A DNA stretch of 64,000 bases from Pontibacter sp. FD36 (GCF_015686655.1 NZ_JADPMP010000011.1:124001-188000); one strand, 5' to 3'. Shown: positions 8,555-18,021, numbered from the stretch's first letter. The notes: generated by a model not told the origin, from the letters alone. Numbers and translations: made by a program.

Positions 8555-8749
8555 ATGATTATTGTAAACGTAAAAGATAACGAGTCTGTAGACCGTGCCT
8601 TGAAGAGATTCAAGAAGAAATTCGAGAGAACTGGTGTTCTGAAAGAACTGAGAGCGAGAACGTTCTTCGAAAAACCATCTGTTTCTAAGAGAAAGCAAAA
8701 AGAAAGAGCGAAGTACAAGCAGCAGCTTTTCGCTAACGAAAACTACTAG
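8555..8749 (+). CDS. rpsU: 30S ribosomal protein S21
   Basis: A 64-residue basic protein with the S21 hallmark: an N-terminal IIVNVKDNESVDRALKRFKKKFERTGVLKELR, a middle ARTFFEKPSVSKRKQKERA and a short C-terminal tail. S21 sits at the 30S platform near the anti-Shine-Dalgarno region and takes part in initiation. It has its own promoter and is followed by a long hairpin that also covers the xerC start codon. Confidence 0.97.
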   Translation: MIIVNVKDNESVDRALKRFKKKFERTGVLKELRARTFFEKPSVSKRKQKERAKYKQQLFANENY

Positions 8750-8775
8750 TCTTTCTTTAAAGATATTTTATTTTT

Positions 8776-8823
8776 CCATACCTTGGTATAAATGACAGAC
8801 ACATCTGTTATACCAAGGTATGG
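8776..8823 (+). terminator. 16-bp perfect hairpin between rpsU and xerC, containing the xerC start codon
   Basis: CCATACCTTGGTATAA (8776-8791) is the exact reverse complement of TTATACCAAGGTATGG (8808-8823), with a 16-base loop. The sequence after the stem is AATTATTTTTT, so it could terminate rpsU transcription. The ATG of the recombinase gene (8820-8822) lies inside the 3' arm, so in any read-through transcript the start codon would be paired. Confidence 0.65.
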
Positions 8824-9698
8824 AATTATTTTTTAAGTACCTCGAGTACGAAAAGCGGTACAGTCCGCACACTCTTACTTCTTATCACACTGATCTGGGG
8901 CAGTTCGCGCAGTATCTGCAGGACACGTACCAGATCACCGATCCCGCTGAGGCAGACCATACCATCATACGGTCCTGGATACTCACGCTCGTGCACAAAA
9001 ACCTGGAGGCCCGTTCTGTTAACCGGAAAATCGCCTGCCTCCGCTCCTACTATAAATTCCTGTTAAGCCAGCAGCGCATCAGCGCCAACCCGATGCTGCG
9101 CATCAAAGCCCCTAAAGTTTCAAAGAAACTCCCTGCCTTTGTGCCGGAGGAACCTTTTAACCACTTCCTGGACAGCTTTACCTTTGAGAACACCTTTGAA
9201 GGGCAGCGTGACCGCCTGATACTGGAGTTCCTGTATGGCACAGGTATGCGACTCGCTGAGCTTATAGGTATCGGCCATGAAGACGTGGATCTGCATGCTA
9301 AAACAGTGCGTGTATTGGGCAAGGGAAACAAGGTGCGGATTATTCCTTTGAACGACACACTGGTGGTTGCCATCAAGCAGTATTTGGAACACAAGAAAAG
9401 CCTGTTTGGCAATAACAATTCGGAAAGGCTGCTCGTTACTAATAAAGAACGTCCACTGTATCCGAAGTTCGTTTATCGTGTCGCAAAAAAGTACATCAGC
9501 TTGGTCACCACCTCCGAACATAACAGCCCGCATGTGCTGCGACATTCCTTCGCTACTCACCTGCTAAACAATGGCGCAGACCTGAATGCCATCAAAGACC
9601 TGCTGGGGCACGCCAGCCTGGCCGCTACACAGGTATACACACACAATTCGATAGAGAAGCTGAAATCGATTTTCGAGAAGGCTCATCCAAAAGCATAA
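8820..9698 (+). CDS. Tyrosine recombinase XerC/XerD
   Basis: A 292-residue tyrosine recombinase of chromosomal Xer type, which resolves chromosome dimers at dif. It has the N-terminal SAM-like core-binding domain (FFKYLEYEKRYSPHTLTSYHTDL) and the catalytic set R144 (GTGMRLAEL), K168, H238 and R241 (HVLRHSFATHLL), H264 (LLGHASLAAT) and the nucleophile Y273 (QVYTH). The position between rpsU and hpf is the usual housekeeping site in this phylum, so it is not a phage integrase. XerC and XerD cannot be told apart by eye. The start is the ATG in the hairpin stem; no other Met gives a complete N-domain. Confidence 0.93.
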   Translation: MELFFKYLEYEKRYSPHTLTSYHTDLGQFAQYLQDTYQITDPAEADHTIIRSWILTLVHKNLEARSVNRKIACLRSYYKFLLSQQRISANPMLRIKAPKVSKKLPAFVPEEPFNHFLDSFTFENTFEGQRDRLILEFLYGTGMRLAELIGIGHEDVDLHAKTVRVLGKGNKVRIIPLNDTLVVAIKQYLEHKKSLFGNNNSERLLVTNKERPLYPKFVYRVAKKYISLVTTSEHNSPHVLRHSFATHLLNNGADLNAIKDLLGHASLAATQVYTHNSIEKLKSIFEKAHPKA

Positions 9699-9723
9699 AG
9701 TTTAACCATAAAATGTTACGATT

Positions 9724-10026
9724 ATGAAGCTACAGATGCATTCAATCCACTTCGAGGCTGACAGACAGCTGACCGATTTCATCCAGCAGAAAGTAGACAA
9801 ACTGGAAACATTCTACGACCGCATTGTAGAAGGCGAGGTGTTTCTTAAACATAACAACAACGACGGAACAAACAATAAAACAGTAGAGATCAAGTTATTC
9901 GTACCAGGCTCCACCCTATTCTCAAAAGAAGATGCCTCATCTTTTGAAGCCGCCGCCGACGCAGCTGTTGAGGCAATGCGCAGACAACTGAAAAAATTCA
10001 AGGAGAAGCAAATGGCACATCATTAA
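9724..10026 (+). CDS. hpf: Ribosome hibernation-promoting factor (HPF/YfiA family)
   Basis: A 100-residue short HPF/RaiA protein that binds the 30S decoding region and inactivates ribosomes in stationary phase. The family pattern is visible: MKLQMHSIHFEADRQLTDFIQQKVDKLETFYDRI, a beta strand VEIKLFVPG, then EDASSFEAAADAAVEAMRRQLKKFKEK. It lacks the C-terminal dimerisation domain of long HPF. It lies 25 bases after xerC/D on the same strand and is closed by a strong bidirectional terminator shared with metK. Confidence 0.93.
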   Translation: MKLQMHSIHFEADRQLTDFIQQKVDKLETFYDRIVEGEVFLKHNNNDGTNNKTVEIKLFVPGSTLFSKEDASSFEAAADAAVEAMRRQLKKFKEKQMAHH

Positions 10027-10059
10027 GCCATTCCGACCCTTGCTATACCTGAATCAGGT

Positions 10060-10105
10060 ATAAAATAAAAGGCCTGCTGATCGCTCAGCAGGCCTTTTAT
10101 TTTAT
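10060..10105. terminator. Bidirectional terminator between hpf and metK
   Basis: A perfect 21-bp stem (10060-10080 with 10085-10105, core AAGGCCTGCTGA / TCAGCAGGCCTT) with a 4-base loop is flanked by A-rich and T-rich sides, so it works for both converging genes. Confidence 0.92.
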
Positions 10106-10119
10106 CAGGATAAGGCTGG

Positions 10120-11424
10120 TTACAAACCGAACTCTTCCTTGATCTTATCTACATAATCGAGTTTTTCCCATGTGAATGTATCAAACTCTTTTACTTCCTT
10201 CTGGCCGTTCACTAAAACCTCTACCGTTTTCTTACCCGGTGTTCTACCCATATGGCCATAGGCGGCTGTCTCTGAGAAGATTGGGTTCTGCAAACCGAAA
10301 CGTTGAATAATCGCGTAAGGGCGCATATCGAACAGCTTGTTCACCTTTTCAGCGATCTCACCGTCACTCATCACGTTACCGCTGGCGTCTTTTACTTTGG
10401 TAGAGCCATAAGTAGTTACATACAGACCAACCGGCTTGGCAACGCCGATGGCGTAAGCAACCTGCACCAGGGCCTGATCCGCTACACCCGCAGCCACCAG
10501 GTTTTTGGCGATATGGCGTGCCGCATAGGCAGCAGAGCGGTCTACCTTGGAAGAATCCTTGCCAGAGAAAGCACCACCACCGTGTGCACCTTTGCCACCA
10601 TAGGTGTCAACGATGATCTTACGGCCAGTCAGGCCAGTGTCGCCGTGTGGGCCACCGATCACAAACTTGCCGGTTGGGTTAATGTGGTAAGTGATCTCGT
10701 TGTTGAAAAGCTTCTGAATGCGTTCTGGCAATTGCTTCAGTACGCGCGGAATCAGAATACTGTCTACATCAGCCTTAATCTGAGCTACCATCTGCTTTTC
10801 AGCAGCCAGCTTGGCTTCATTGCTGTCCGTTTCCGGAAGCACAAACTCATCGTGCTGCGTTGAGATCACGATCGTATCGATCTTCTCAGGCACGTGGTTG
10901 TCACTGTAACGAATAGTCACCTGCGACTTGGCATCAGGGCGCAGGTAAGTCATCTCCTTGCCTTCTTTGCGGATGGCAGACAACTCCTCCAGCAGTAGGT
11001 GTGAAATACTCAGCGCCAAAGGCATGTAGTTGTCCGTTTCGCTTGTGGCATAACCGAACATCATGCCCTGGTCACCAGCACCCTGATCTTCTGGGTTTGT
11101 GCGCTCTACTCCCTGGTTGATATCTGGAGACTGTTCGTGTATAGCCGAAATAACACCACAGGCGTCGGCATCGAACATATATTCTGATTTGGTATAGCCG
11201 ATTCGCTTAATAACATTACGGGCGACCTTCTGCACATCTACGTATGCTTCGGTTTTTACTTCGCCGCTCAGCACAACAAGGCCTGTCGTTACCAGCGTCT
11301 CGCAAGCCACTTTAGACTGTGGGTCCTGCTTCAAAAATTCATCTAGGAGGGCATCAGAAATCTGATCCGCTACTTTATCCGGGTGTCCTTCTGATACAGA
11401 CTCGGAGGTGAACAAATATGGCAT
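10120..11424 (-). CDS. metK: S-adenosylmethionine synthase
   Basis: Methionine adenosyltransferase makes SAM from ATP and methionine in the cytoplasm. The 434-residue product starts [17 protein letters not shown], the standard N-terminus with the ATP-binding GHPDK motif. Later come the methionine-loop region [24 protein letters not shown], the glycine loop [21 protein letters not shown] and GGGAFSGKD. The frame stays open for 20 more codons upstream, but that extension matches nothing in the family, so the ATG at 11422-11424 is chosen. No SAM riboswitch was recognised in the 5' region. Confidence 0.97.
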   Translation of the reverse strand: MPYLFTSESVSEGHPDKVADQISDALLDEFLKQDPQSKVACETLVTTGLVVLSGEVKTEAYVDVQKVARNVIKRIGYTKSEYMFDADACGVISAIHEQSPDINQGVERTNPEDQGAGDQGMMFGYATSETDNYMPLALSISHLLLEELSAIRKEGKEMTYLRPDAKSQVTIRYSDNHVPEKIDTIVISTQHDEFVLPETDSNEAKLAAEKQMVAQIKADVDSILIPRVLKQLPERIQKLFNNEITYHINPTGKFVIGGPHGDTGLTGRKIIVDTYGGKGAHGGGAFSGKDSSKVDRSAAYAARHIAKNLVAAGVADQALVQVAYAIGVAKPVGLYVTTYGSTKVKDASGNVMSDGEIAEKVNKLFDMRPYAIIQRFGLQNPIFSETAAYGHMGRTPGKKTVEVLVNGQKEVKEFDTFTWEKLDYVDKIKEEFGL

Positions 11425-11734
11425 TTCAATAGTGGGTTTAGGTACAAAGTATAAACCAACTGCCGGCAACGACAGCGATTGCAAAGCTACGCCAATTCCG
11501 CCACAATAAAAACGATCATTTACACAAGATATACTTGCATTTGGAATCTAACGGAGCTGCGAAACATTCTTCTTAAGAAATTGTATCTAACATATAAAAA
11601 GTATTTTATCCATTACAGTGTCTGCAAGAAGGCAAAATATAGTCACAAGGCACAGCAACTTAAAAATAGCTATAGAAAACCTTTTATATATAGCCTCGTT
11701 TCAATCATTAAAATTGCACATTTAAGACTCAACG

Positions 11735-12553
11735 ATGAAAAAGTATATTCTAATGATATGGTGCCTGGCCATGACAGCACAAGTCAGCCTGGCTCAAAAT
11801 AACTCTCCTTATAAAACTAAATTTACAGTAGACGCCCCTATAACGGCTGCTGGTATGGGCCTCAGCTATTACGGCCTCACCCGCATGCAGGACAAGGAAG
11901 GACTGACAGAGCAACAAATCGCTAACCTGAACAGAAACCAAGTAAACAGCTTCGATCGCTTTTCAGTTGGCTATGATTCTGAGCAGGCAAAGAAAATAAG
12001 TGACTTCCCTTTTTACGGTTCATTCGCGCTTCCTTTTTTCCTGGCTTTTGATGACGATGTACGCAGCAATGCCGGTCAGGTGTTTGGACTCTACGTGCAG
12101 ACTATGGCTGTAACAGGTGCGATCTTTACCATGACAAGTGCCTTTGCCCCCCGTACACGCCCCCTGGTGTATAGCCCGGATGTAGAGATGGGTGAAAAAA
12201 TGCGAGCGAATGCCCGCAACTCATTTTATGCCGGTCATACCACTGCGGCTGCGGCGGCATCCTTTTTCTTTGCCAAAGTATTCCATGATTTCAACCCAGA
12301 CTCTCCTGCCCGTACTTACGTGTGGCTGGGCGCAGCCACTGTGCCTGCCGCAGTAGGCTACCTGCGCCTGCGAGCCGGTAAGCACTTTCTGAGTGACAAC
12401 TTGCTGGGCTACGCTGTGGGAGCCGCTGTTGGAGTGGTGGTACCACAACTGCACAAGAAGTCTAATACCAGCGGTTTTTCGCTCAGCCCAACCATTATTC
12501 CGACCTTTACCGGCACTGCCTCGCAGGGTGCCAACCTGAGCTATACCTTTTAA
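11735..12553 (+). CDS. PAP2-family phosphatase (secreted/membrane)
   Basis: A 272-residue protein with a signal peptide (about 1-20, ending SLAQ) and a type-2 phosphatidic acid phosphatase domain. The three motifs are visible in order: RTRPLVY, SFYAGHTT and LRLRAGKHFLSDNLLGYAVG, giving the catalytic histidines of the acid phosphatase/haloperoxidase fold. It likely removes phosphate from lipid phosphates (phosphatidate or undecaprenyl diphosphate) at the periplasmic face. A decayed copy of its last ~45 codons follows at 12592-12720. Confidence 0.85.
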   Translation: MKKYILMIWCLAMTAQVSLAQNNSPYKTKFTVDAPITAAGMGLSYYGLTRMQDKEGLTEQQIANLNRNQVNSFDRFSVGYDSEQAKKISDFPFYGSFALPFFLAFDDDVRSNAGQVFGLYVQTMAVTGAIFTMTSAFAPRTRPLVYSPDVEMGEKMRANARNSFYAGHTTAAAAASFFFAKVFHDFNPDSPARTYVWLGAATVPAAVGYLRLRAGKHFLSDNLLGYAVGAAVGVVVPQLHKKSNTSGFSLSPTIIPTFTGTASQGANLSYTF

Positions 12554-12591
12554 ACTGTGGCATAAAGATTCTCTTCGAGACCCGGTAATAT

Positions 12592-12720
12592 GCCACTGCA
12601 GCAGGCTACCTGCGTATGCAAACCGAGGAGCAGTTACTGAGTGATCCGAGGATCGGCAATAGCCTAAGAGCAGGTATAGGTAAACTGTTGCCGCAACTGA
12701 ACACGAAGCAAAACACCTGA
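12592..12720 (+). pseudogene. Decayed partial duplicate of the 3' end of the PAP2 gene
   Basis: Read in frame, these bases give GYLRMQTEEQLLSD, then GKLLPQLNTKQNT and a stop, which aligns with GYLRLRAGKHFLSD and VVVPQLHKKSNT at the end of the intact gene just upstream. The first bases (GCAGTAGGCTACCTGCG in the intact gene, GCAGCAGGCTACCTGCG here) are almost identical. The catalytic Lys-His pair is lost and there is a stop immediately before the fragment, so it is a remnant and not a gene. Confidence 0.75.
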
Positions 12721-12726
12721 AATAAA

Positions 12727-12754
12727 AAAGGCTGCCCCACTTGGGGCAGCCTTT
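12727..12754. terminator. Bidirectional terminator between PAP2 and susD1
   Basis: A perfect 12-bp stem AAAGGCTGCCCC / GGGGCAGCCTTT with the 4-base loop ACTT; A-run on the left and T-rich tail on the right. Confidence 0.9.
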
Positions 12755-12774
12755 CCTTTGATCAAGAGCAAGAA

Positions 12775-14274
12775 CTATGGGTTCTGCTCAGCATTAGGGT
12801 TTGCATCCATCTCGCCTTGCGGGAGCTGGTGGATAAACAGATCAGAGTTGGCAGGAGTTACACCTAGCACAGCGGTGTGGTTACCCTCACGTACCAGTGG
12901 CTTCTGCAGACGCTTGATATCAAACAAGCCAAAGCCTTCGCCGTACAGCTCTTTTCTTCTCTCTACAGAGATCTCTTCCAGGAGCGCATCACCGATAGCC
13001 AGCGTAGGCAGCACAACAGTACCTGCCTCATAACGCTGCTGACGCAGCTCAAGCAGTAACAACTGCGCTTCCACCGGATTGTTCAGTCTTGCCTGCGCCT
13101 CTGCTTCGATCAAAAGCATTTCTGCAGAACGCATCAATGGAATGTGTCCACCCAGGTTAGCCAGGTCTTTGAACTTCGTGATCGTGAAGCGGTCGTAGCT
13201 CCAGATCTTCTCACCTTTGCTGTTAAGCGTAAAGGCTTCTGTATCTTCCTGGAATTCGCGACGTGCGTCATTCTCATCAAACAGCTCTACGAATCTGTCG
13301 TTTGCACGGAAGTTGTTATAACCTCTGCGAACGTACTCGCGGCTTCCGTCTTCCAGCACCTTGTAACGGCCATCAATGAAAGAATGGAATGATGCGTAGG
13401 CGTTGTTCTGGTCAGCAGACTGCGGTAAGCCCCAGATCCACTCTGCGTTGCCATAGTTGTTGAAACCAGCCTGATATTCCGTAGGCGTCATCAGCGGATA
13501 GCCAGTGCGTGCCTTACGAGCAAACTCAGTTGCTTTATCCCACTGGCCCATCTCCAGGTATACCCTGGCCAGCATACCCTGCGCCACATTCTTGTTGATG
13601 CGGCTCTTGCTTGGTCTTGCGCTGGTCAACGCTTGCTCAGCCTCAGTCAGATCAGTCACTATCTGGCTGTATACCTGCTCGAGCGTTGCTCTTTCCTTAC
13701 CTTGAGTTGATGGCGTGGTAGGCTCCAGCATCAGTGGAACAGCCGGTGCATTTTTATCCTTCAGGTAAGTGTGCTGATACACACGCGCCAGGTTGAAGTA
13801 CGAAAATGCTCTGATCACCTTTGCCTCAGCCTCAAATCTTGCTTTCTCCTGCTCAGTGGCATCGCCCAGGTTTTTAGCATTGGCAATGATGCTGTTCGCG
13901 TTCGTGATCAGGTTGTAGGAGTGGCCCCAAAGAATACGGGTACCACGGTAAGTAACCAGCTTGTTATCAAGCTCATACTGGTATACATACCAGTTGGTAT
14001 TGGCCATTACATCCTGTCCCATCACATCGAAGGTCAGCATCAGCGACGGCACACCGTAGCTGTCGTGGCTTACGGCTCCCTGGTTTACCGGTGCCTGGCG
14101 CATCAAACGGATGATACCTGTCAGCGCAGCTTCCATACCTTCTTTGGTAGTGTTTACCTGTTCAGCAGGCACACTGTTAGAAGGCACAGCCTCCAGGAAA
14201 TCTTTCTCGCATGCAGTTAAACTCAGTGTGGCTCCAAGAATAGCTGCAACAAACTTTATATTCTTAATCTTCAT
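12775..14274 (-). CDS. RagB/SusD-family nutrient-binding outer membrane lipoprotein (pair 1)
   Basis: A 499-residue surface lipoprotein that caps the SusC channel and binds the incoming nutrient. It has a lipoprotein signal (lipobox LTAC, cysteine at about 22), then the SusD helical TPR scaffold with NANSIIANAKNLGDATEQEKARFEAEAKVIRAFSYF-type region, and the conserved C-terminal block DALLEEISVERRKELYGEGFGLFDIKRLQ. It lies 22 bases after its susC partner, the usual susC-susD order. It resembles the SusD at 27356 (both end in NANPNxEQNP). Ligand unknown. Confidence 0.93.
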   Translation of the reverse strand: MKIKNIKFVAAILGATLSLTACEKDFLEAVPSNSVPAEQVNTTKEGMEAALTGIIRLMRQAPVNQGAVSHDSYGVPSLMLTFDVMGQDVMANTNWYVYQYELDNKLVTYRGTRILWGHSYNLITNANSIIANAKNLGDATEQEKARFEAEAKVIRAFSYFNLARVYQHTYLKDKNAPAVPLMLEPTTPSTQGKERATLEQVYSQIVTDLTEAEQALTSARPSKSRINKNVAQGMLARVYLEMGQWDKATEFARKARTGYPLMTPTEYQAGFNNYGNAEWIWGLPQSADQNNAYASFHSFIDGRYKVLEDGSREYVRRGYNNFRANDRFVELFDENDARREFQEDTEAFTLNSKGEKIWSYDRFTITKFKDLANLGGHIPLMRSAEMLLIEAEAQARLNNPVEAQLLLLELRQQRYEAGTVVLPTLAIGDALLEEISVERRKELYGEGFGLFDIKRLQKPLVREGNHTAVLGVTPANSDLFIHQLPQGEMDANPNAEQNP

Positions 14275-14296
14275 TTTTCTCTACTAAAATAAGTTC

Positions 14297-17200
14297 TTAC
14301 AGAGTTGCACGCACCCCTACCGATACAGTTTTCTGTGTTGGGAAGCGGCTGTTTGTGATACCATCGATGCTTTGCTCTGGATCCAGGCCTGGCGTTTTGA
14401 ACAACGTCCACAGGTTGTCACCCTGTACAAAGATTCTGGCATTCTTCAGGCCAACTTTATCCTGCAGGTTCTGAGGTAGTGTATAGCCCAGCGTCACGTT
14501 ACGCAGACGCAGGTAGGAAGCATCTACCAGGAATCTGGATGAGTTAGCGTTCGTGTTCAGCGCCTGTGCAGTTCCTAATCTTGGCACATCTGTGTTCGTG
14601 TTCTCAGGTGTCCATCTGTTCATGATGTCTGTGTGCCAGTTGGTTCCGCGTCTGTCACCACCGTGCATCAGGTTGCTGTAGTCTGTGTTCAGTATCTCAC
14701 CACCAACGCTGTAAGTGAAGAACACGCTCAGGTCGAAGTTTCTGTAAGCAAAGTTATTTGTCACACCACCTGTCAGATCTGGCAGCGCAGTGCCCACATA
14801 GTAGCGGCTTGCTTCGTTGTAGTTAGATGTAGTTACTTTATCAACCACATTACCTTCAGCATCTTTTACGTCTTTGTACCACATGCTCAGACCAGTGTTT
14901 GGATCAACACCAGCAAAATCCTGGATAAAGAAGTCGTAGATAGAACGGCCTACTTTCAGCTGCTTTGTACCCATCAGGATAGTTTCCTGTGGCAGCTCTG
15001 TCAGCTCGTTTCTATTGTGTGCAGCGTTGATGTTAGCAGACCATGTGAAGTCTCCTTTGTCGATCAATCTGGCATCCACATTCAGTTCCACACCTCTGTT
15101 ACGCATGGCTCCCAGGTTGTCAAACACTGACGTGAAACCAGTTGAAGGAGACAGCGGCTTGTTGAACAACAGGTCCTTGGAAGTTCTGCTGTAGTAGTCG
15201 AAGGAAACATCCAGTCTGTCGAAGATTGTCGCGTCGATACCTACGTTAAAGGCAGCCTGCTTTTCCCATGAAAGCACACGGTTCTCAAGTTTGTCCAGGA
15301 TGATACCAGGAGCACCCAGGTCACTGTAGCCTGAGGTATACAGGCCTCTGTAAGCGTAGTAGTCTACACCGCCACCAGAAGTCAACAGACCTTCGTTACC
15401 GGAAGTACCGTAGCTGGCACGAATCTTAGCATCGTTTACCCATGGCAGTGCGCTCATGAAATCTTCCTGCGTAATTCTGTATGAACCACCGATAGAGAAG
15501 AAGTTACCCCAACGGTTGTCTGCATGGAAACGGGAAGAACCGTCACGACGGAAAGAGCCAGACAGGTAGTACTTGTCCATGAAGTTGTAGTTAACCTGAC
15601 CCAGGTAGCTCATCAGCGAGCGTCTGTCAGACTGGCTGCTCAAATCAGTGATAGTCGAAGCATTGTCCAACTCAGTATAGCCAGGCAGTGCCAGGAAGTT
15701 GGTTTTCTGACCATACATGTAGTCGTACTTGTAATTGAATGCCTCAAAACCACCCAAGGCGTCGATCTGGTGCTGACCAAATGCTTTGCTGTAGCTCAAG
15801 ATGTGGTTGATGGTGTACTCTACGAAAGAGCTTCTCCACTGCGTACCACGACCGCCTACACCGGCACCGTCACCAAAGTTCGGGTTGTAGAACGTGAAGT
15901 CCTTGGTGTTGTCGCCTGTCAGCGCAAAAGTAGTTTTGTATTTCAGGTCAAGCGGAAGGGTAACTTCACCGAAGGTATTCAGGCTCCAGGTAAGCACATT
16001 GCGCTTCAGCATGTCCAGTTCTGTTGTACCTACCGGGTTGCTGTTGCCACCGTAAGGACGGGTTGCGTTGAAGTCGAACTCAGATGGGTTGTTGATAAAT
16101 GTACCATCAGCACTTCTTCTTCTGTAGATTGGGTACACAGATCCAATGTTTCTACCCCATGATACCACGTTTCTGAAAGAGGTACCGCTGGAAGTAGGGG
16201 CATTCTGGTCTGTATTAGCGATCAGGGCATTTACGCCAAACTTGATCTTGTCGGTAACCTGTGAGCTTACGCGCAGACGTGAGGTATAACGCTTAAAGCC
16301 GGATGTGATGAAAGCACCTTCCTGATTCAGGTAATTACCAGAGAAGTAGTAGTTGGTTTTGTCGCTACCACCCTGGATACCGAAATCGTACTCCTGACGG
16401 GTAGCCTTTCTGTAAAGGGCATCTCTCCAGTCGTCTTCCCAGGCAGGGGTAAGTCCAGCTTTCAGTCTACCGTCAAGGCCTACTGGCTCTGCATCGTTGT
16501 ATGGGTTGTACTGCTGGCCATTTGCTGACCCGCCTGCGATCTGGCTTACTACTGACTTGGTTGCATACTCCTCTGGAGAAGCAAACTTGCCTTGCCACAG
16601 AGTTTTGTTCGCATTTGCATCATTGCGCAGTGCTTCCCAGGTCAGTTCATAGAACTGTTGCGGATTAACTGTTTCATAATCTTTTACAGCAAAGTCAGAG
16701 ATACCATAAGTAGCGCCGAAGGTGATAGTTGGCTTCTTAGGTGCGTTACCGCCTTTTGTAGTGATTACCACTACACCGTTGGCGGCACGTGAACCGTAAA
16801 GAGCAGCAGCACTTGCATCTTTCAGTACTGTCATCGACTCGATGTCGTTCGGGTTAATGGCATTCAGGTCACCAGAGTAAGGTGCGCCATCCACTACGTA
16901 AAGCGGAGTAGAAGAAGAGGCAACTGAACCGATACCGCGGATACGGATCTGACCGGTAGAACCTGGCTGACCGCTGTTCTGCACAACCTGTACACCTGGG
17001 GTTAAACCACCCAGCGCTTTGGTCACGTCGTTCACCTGCAGTTTCTCAATCGATTCTGACTTGATAGCGGAAGCGGAACCCGTAAATGATTTCTGATCCG
17101 CAGTACCGTAGGCAACTACCATTACTTCAGACAGTGTTTTGCTGTCTTCCTGTAGCTGTACATTGATTGTAGTGCGACCAGTCGTGCTAATTTCCTGCTT

Positions 17201-17440
17201 AACATAACCCAAGTAGGAAACTATCAGGGTAGCATCGTCTCCGTTCACGTTCACGGTGAAGTCACCTTCCACTCCTGTGTACGTTCCTACGGTAGTACCT
17301 TTCACTGCCACACCTACACCTGGTAGTGGTTGTCCTGTCCCAGCATCGGTTACCCGACCTGAGATGGTTCGGCTTTGCGCCTACGCCTAGCTCACCAGGG
17401 CGAACAACATTACCAAGCCCATAAATAGAACTTTTCTCAT
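14297..17440 (-). pseudogene. SusC/RagA TonB-linked outer membrane receptor with two in-frame TAG codons in the signal peptide (pair 1)
   Basis: The family start is the ATG at 17438-17440 (MRKVLFMGLVMLFALVS), a normal signal peptide, but codons 18 and 20 are TAG (17387-17389 and 17381-17383) where paralogues have residues such as Q. The frame then continues intact as AQSRTISGRVTDAG, a carboxypeptidase-D-like domain, the LSEVMVVAYGTADQKS linker, a plug domain and a complete barrel of about 1000 codons. Restart at the internal ATG at 17309-17311 would give a protein with no signal peptide and part of the first domain missing, which could not reach the outer membrane. It is therefore called a recent pseudogene; a sequencing error or amber read-through are the alternatives. 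Confidence 0.75.
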
Positions 17441-17469
17441 AAAGCAAGGTCAGGTAAATTGGTAAAATT

Positions 17470-17507
17470 GTGTTTGATCAAACACCTAAAGTTACAACAT
17501 CAAACAC
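17470..17507. promoter_or_regulatory. Candidate operator upstream of susC1 (palindrome plus half-site)
   Basis: GTGTTTGATCAAACAC at 17470-17485 is a perfect 16-bp palindrome, and the half-site TCAAACAC recurs at 17500-17507. It lies 30 bases upstream of the susC1 start, where a regulator of the uptake pair would be expected to bind. No cognate regulator is encoded nearby. Confidence 0.5.
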
Positions 17508-17968
17508 TTAATGTAAACTGACATCCAAAAAAACATGCTTCTATCTTCACCAAACAACTTTTTTACCAGATTAACTCATCTACAAATAATGTAATCACCT
17601 AATATCAAATAATATATAGAAAGCCTATACAAGTATTGTTTAAATATAAATTTTCCAACTCAAATTTACTTTATTACATTTAAGCAAGATCCACCTGCAC
17701 TTTTACCTTCATCTTTAAATTGGGAAAACGGCCGAAAACCTATCGTATACCTACAATTAGCCCAAAAACCAATTGGATATTTCTTACCTCTGCCATTTTT
17801 TACTGCCTTTTTGGGATGCCTGCAGCATAGGAAACAGTTATTGAAACCGGCTATTTTTTCCCTCCACCCTGACATACTTTGAGGACATAATTCGCTTTCT
17901 ATGAGAAAAGACTCTGTGTAAAGTCACGGTAGTTGCGCAGGCGGGAAAGCAGATCAGACGCCATAAAA

Positions 17969-18000
17969 AAAGCGTGAAGCACTTTCGCACTTCACGCTTT
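17969..18000 (-). terminator. Intrinsic terminator of the S9 peptidase gene
   Basis: AAAGCGTGAAG pairs with CTTCACGCTTT around a 10-base loop; on the minus strand it is followed by a run of seven T residues. Confidence 0.88.
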
Positions 18001-18021
18001 AGATCAATTGAAACAATCAGT

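Larger units (their letters stand above)
17441..18021. other. Intergenic region between S9 peptidase and susC1
   Basis: The 581 bases hold no convincing gene. They contain a terminator for the peptidase at 17969-18000, an AT-rich leader at about 17510-17660, and a 16-bp perfect palindrome plus half-site at 17470-17507 just upstream of susC1. A 69-codon open frame at 17666-17875 (minus) shows no recognisable features. Confidence 0.6.

Noticed and set aside
8820-9698. Tyrosine recombinase as the integrase of a mobile element
   Set aside because: Its place between rpsU and hpf, its full Xer-type length and the absence of att repeats or phage genes point to a chromosomal XerC/D.
11425-11484. 20-codon upstream extension of metK
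   Set aside because: Nothing in the family precedes [17 protein letters not shown]; the internal ATG is the normal start.
17262-17447. Minus-strand open frame overlapping the susC1 N-terminus, suggesting a frameshift
   Set aside because: Codon-by-codon reading shows the signal peptide at 17440 is in the same frame as the barrel; the break is two TAG codons and not a frameshift.
17666-17875. 69-codon minus-strand open frame between the S9 peptidase and susC1
   Set aside because: Composition is unlike a gene, no family is recognisable, and it lies in what looks like leader and spacer sequence.
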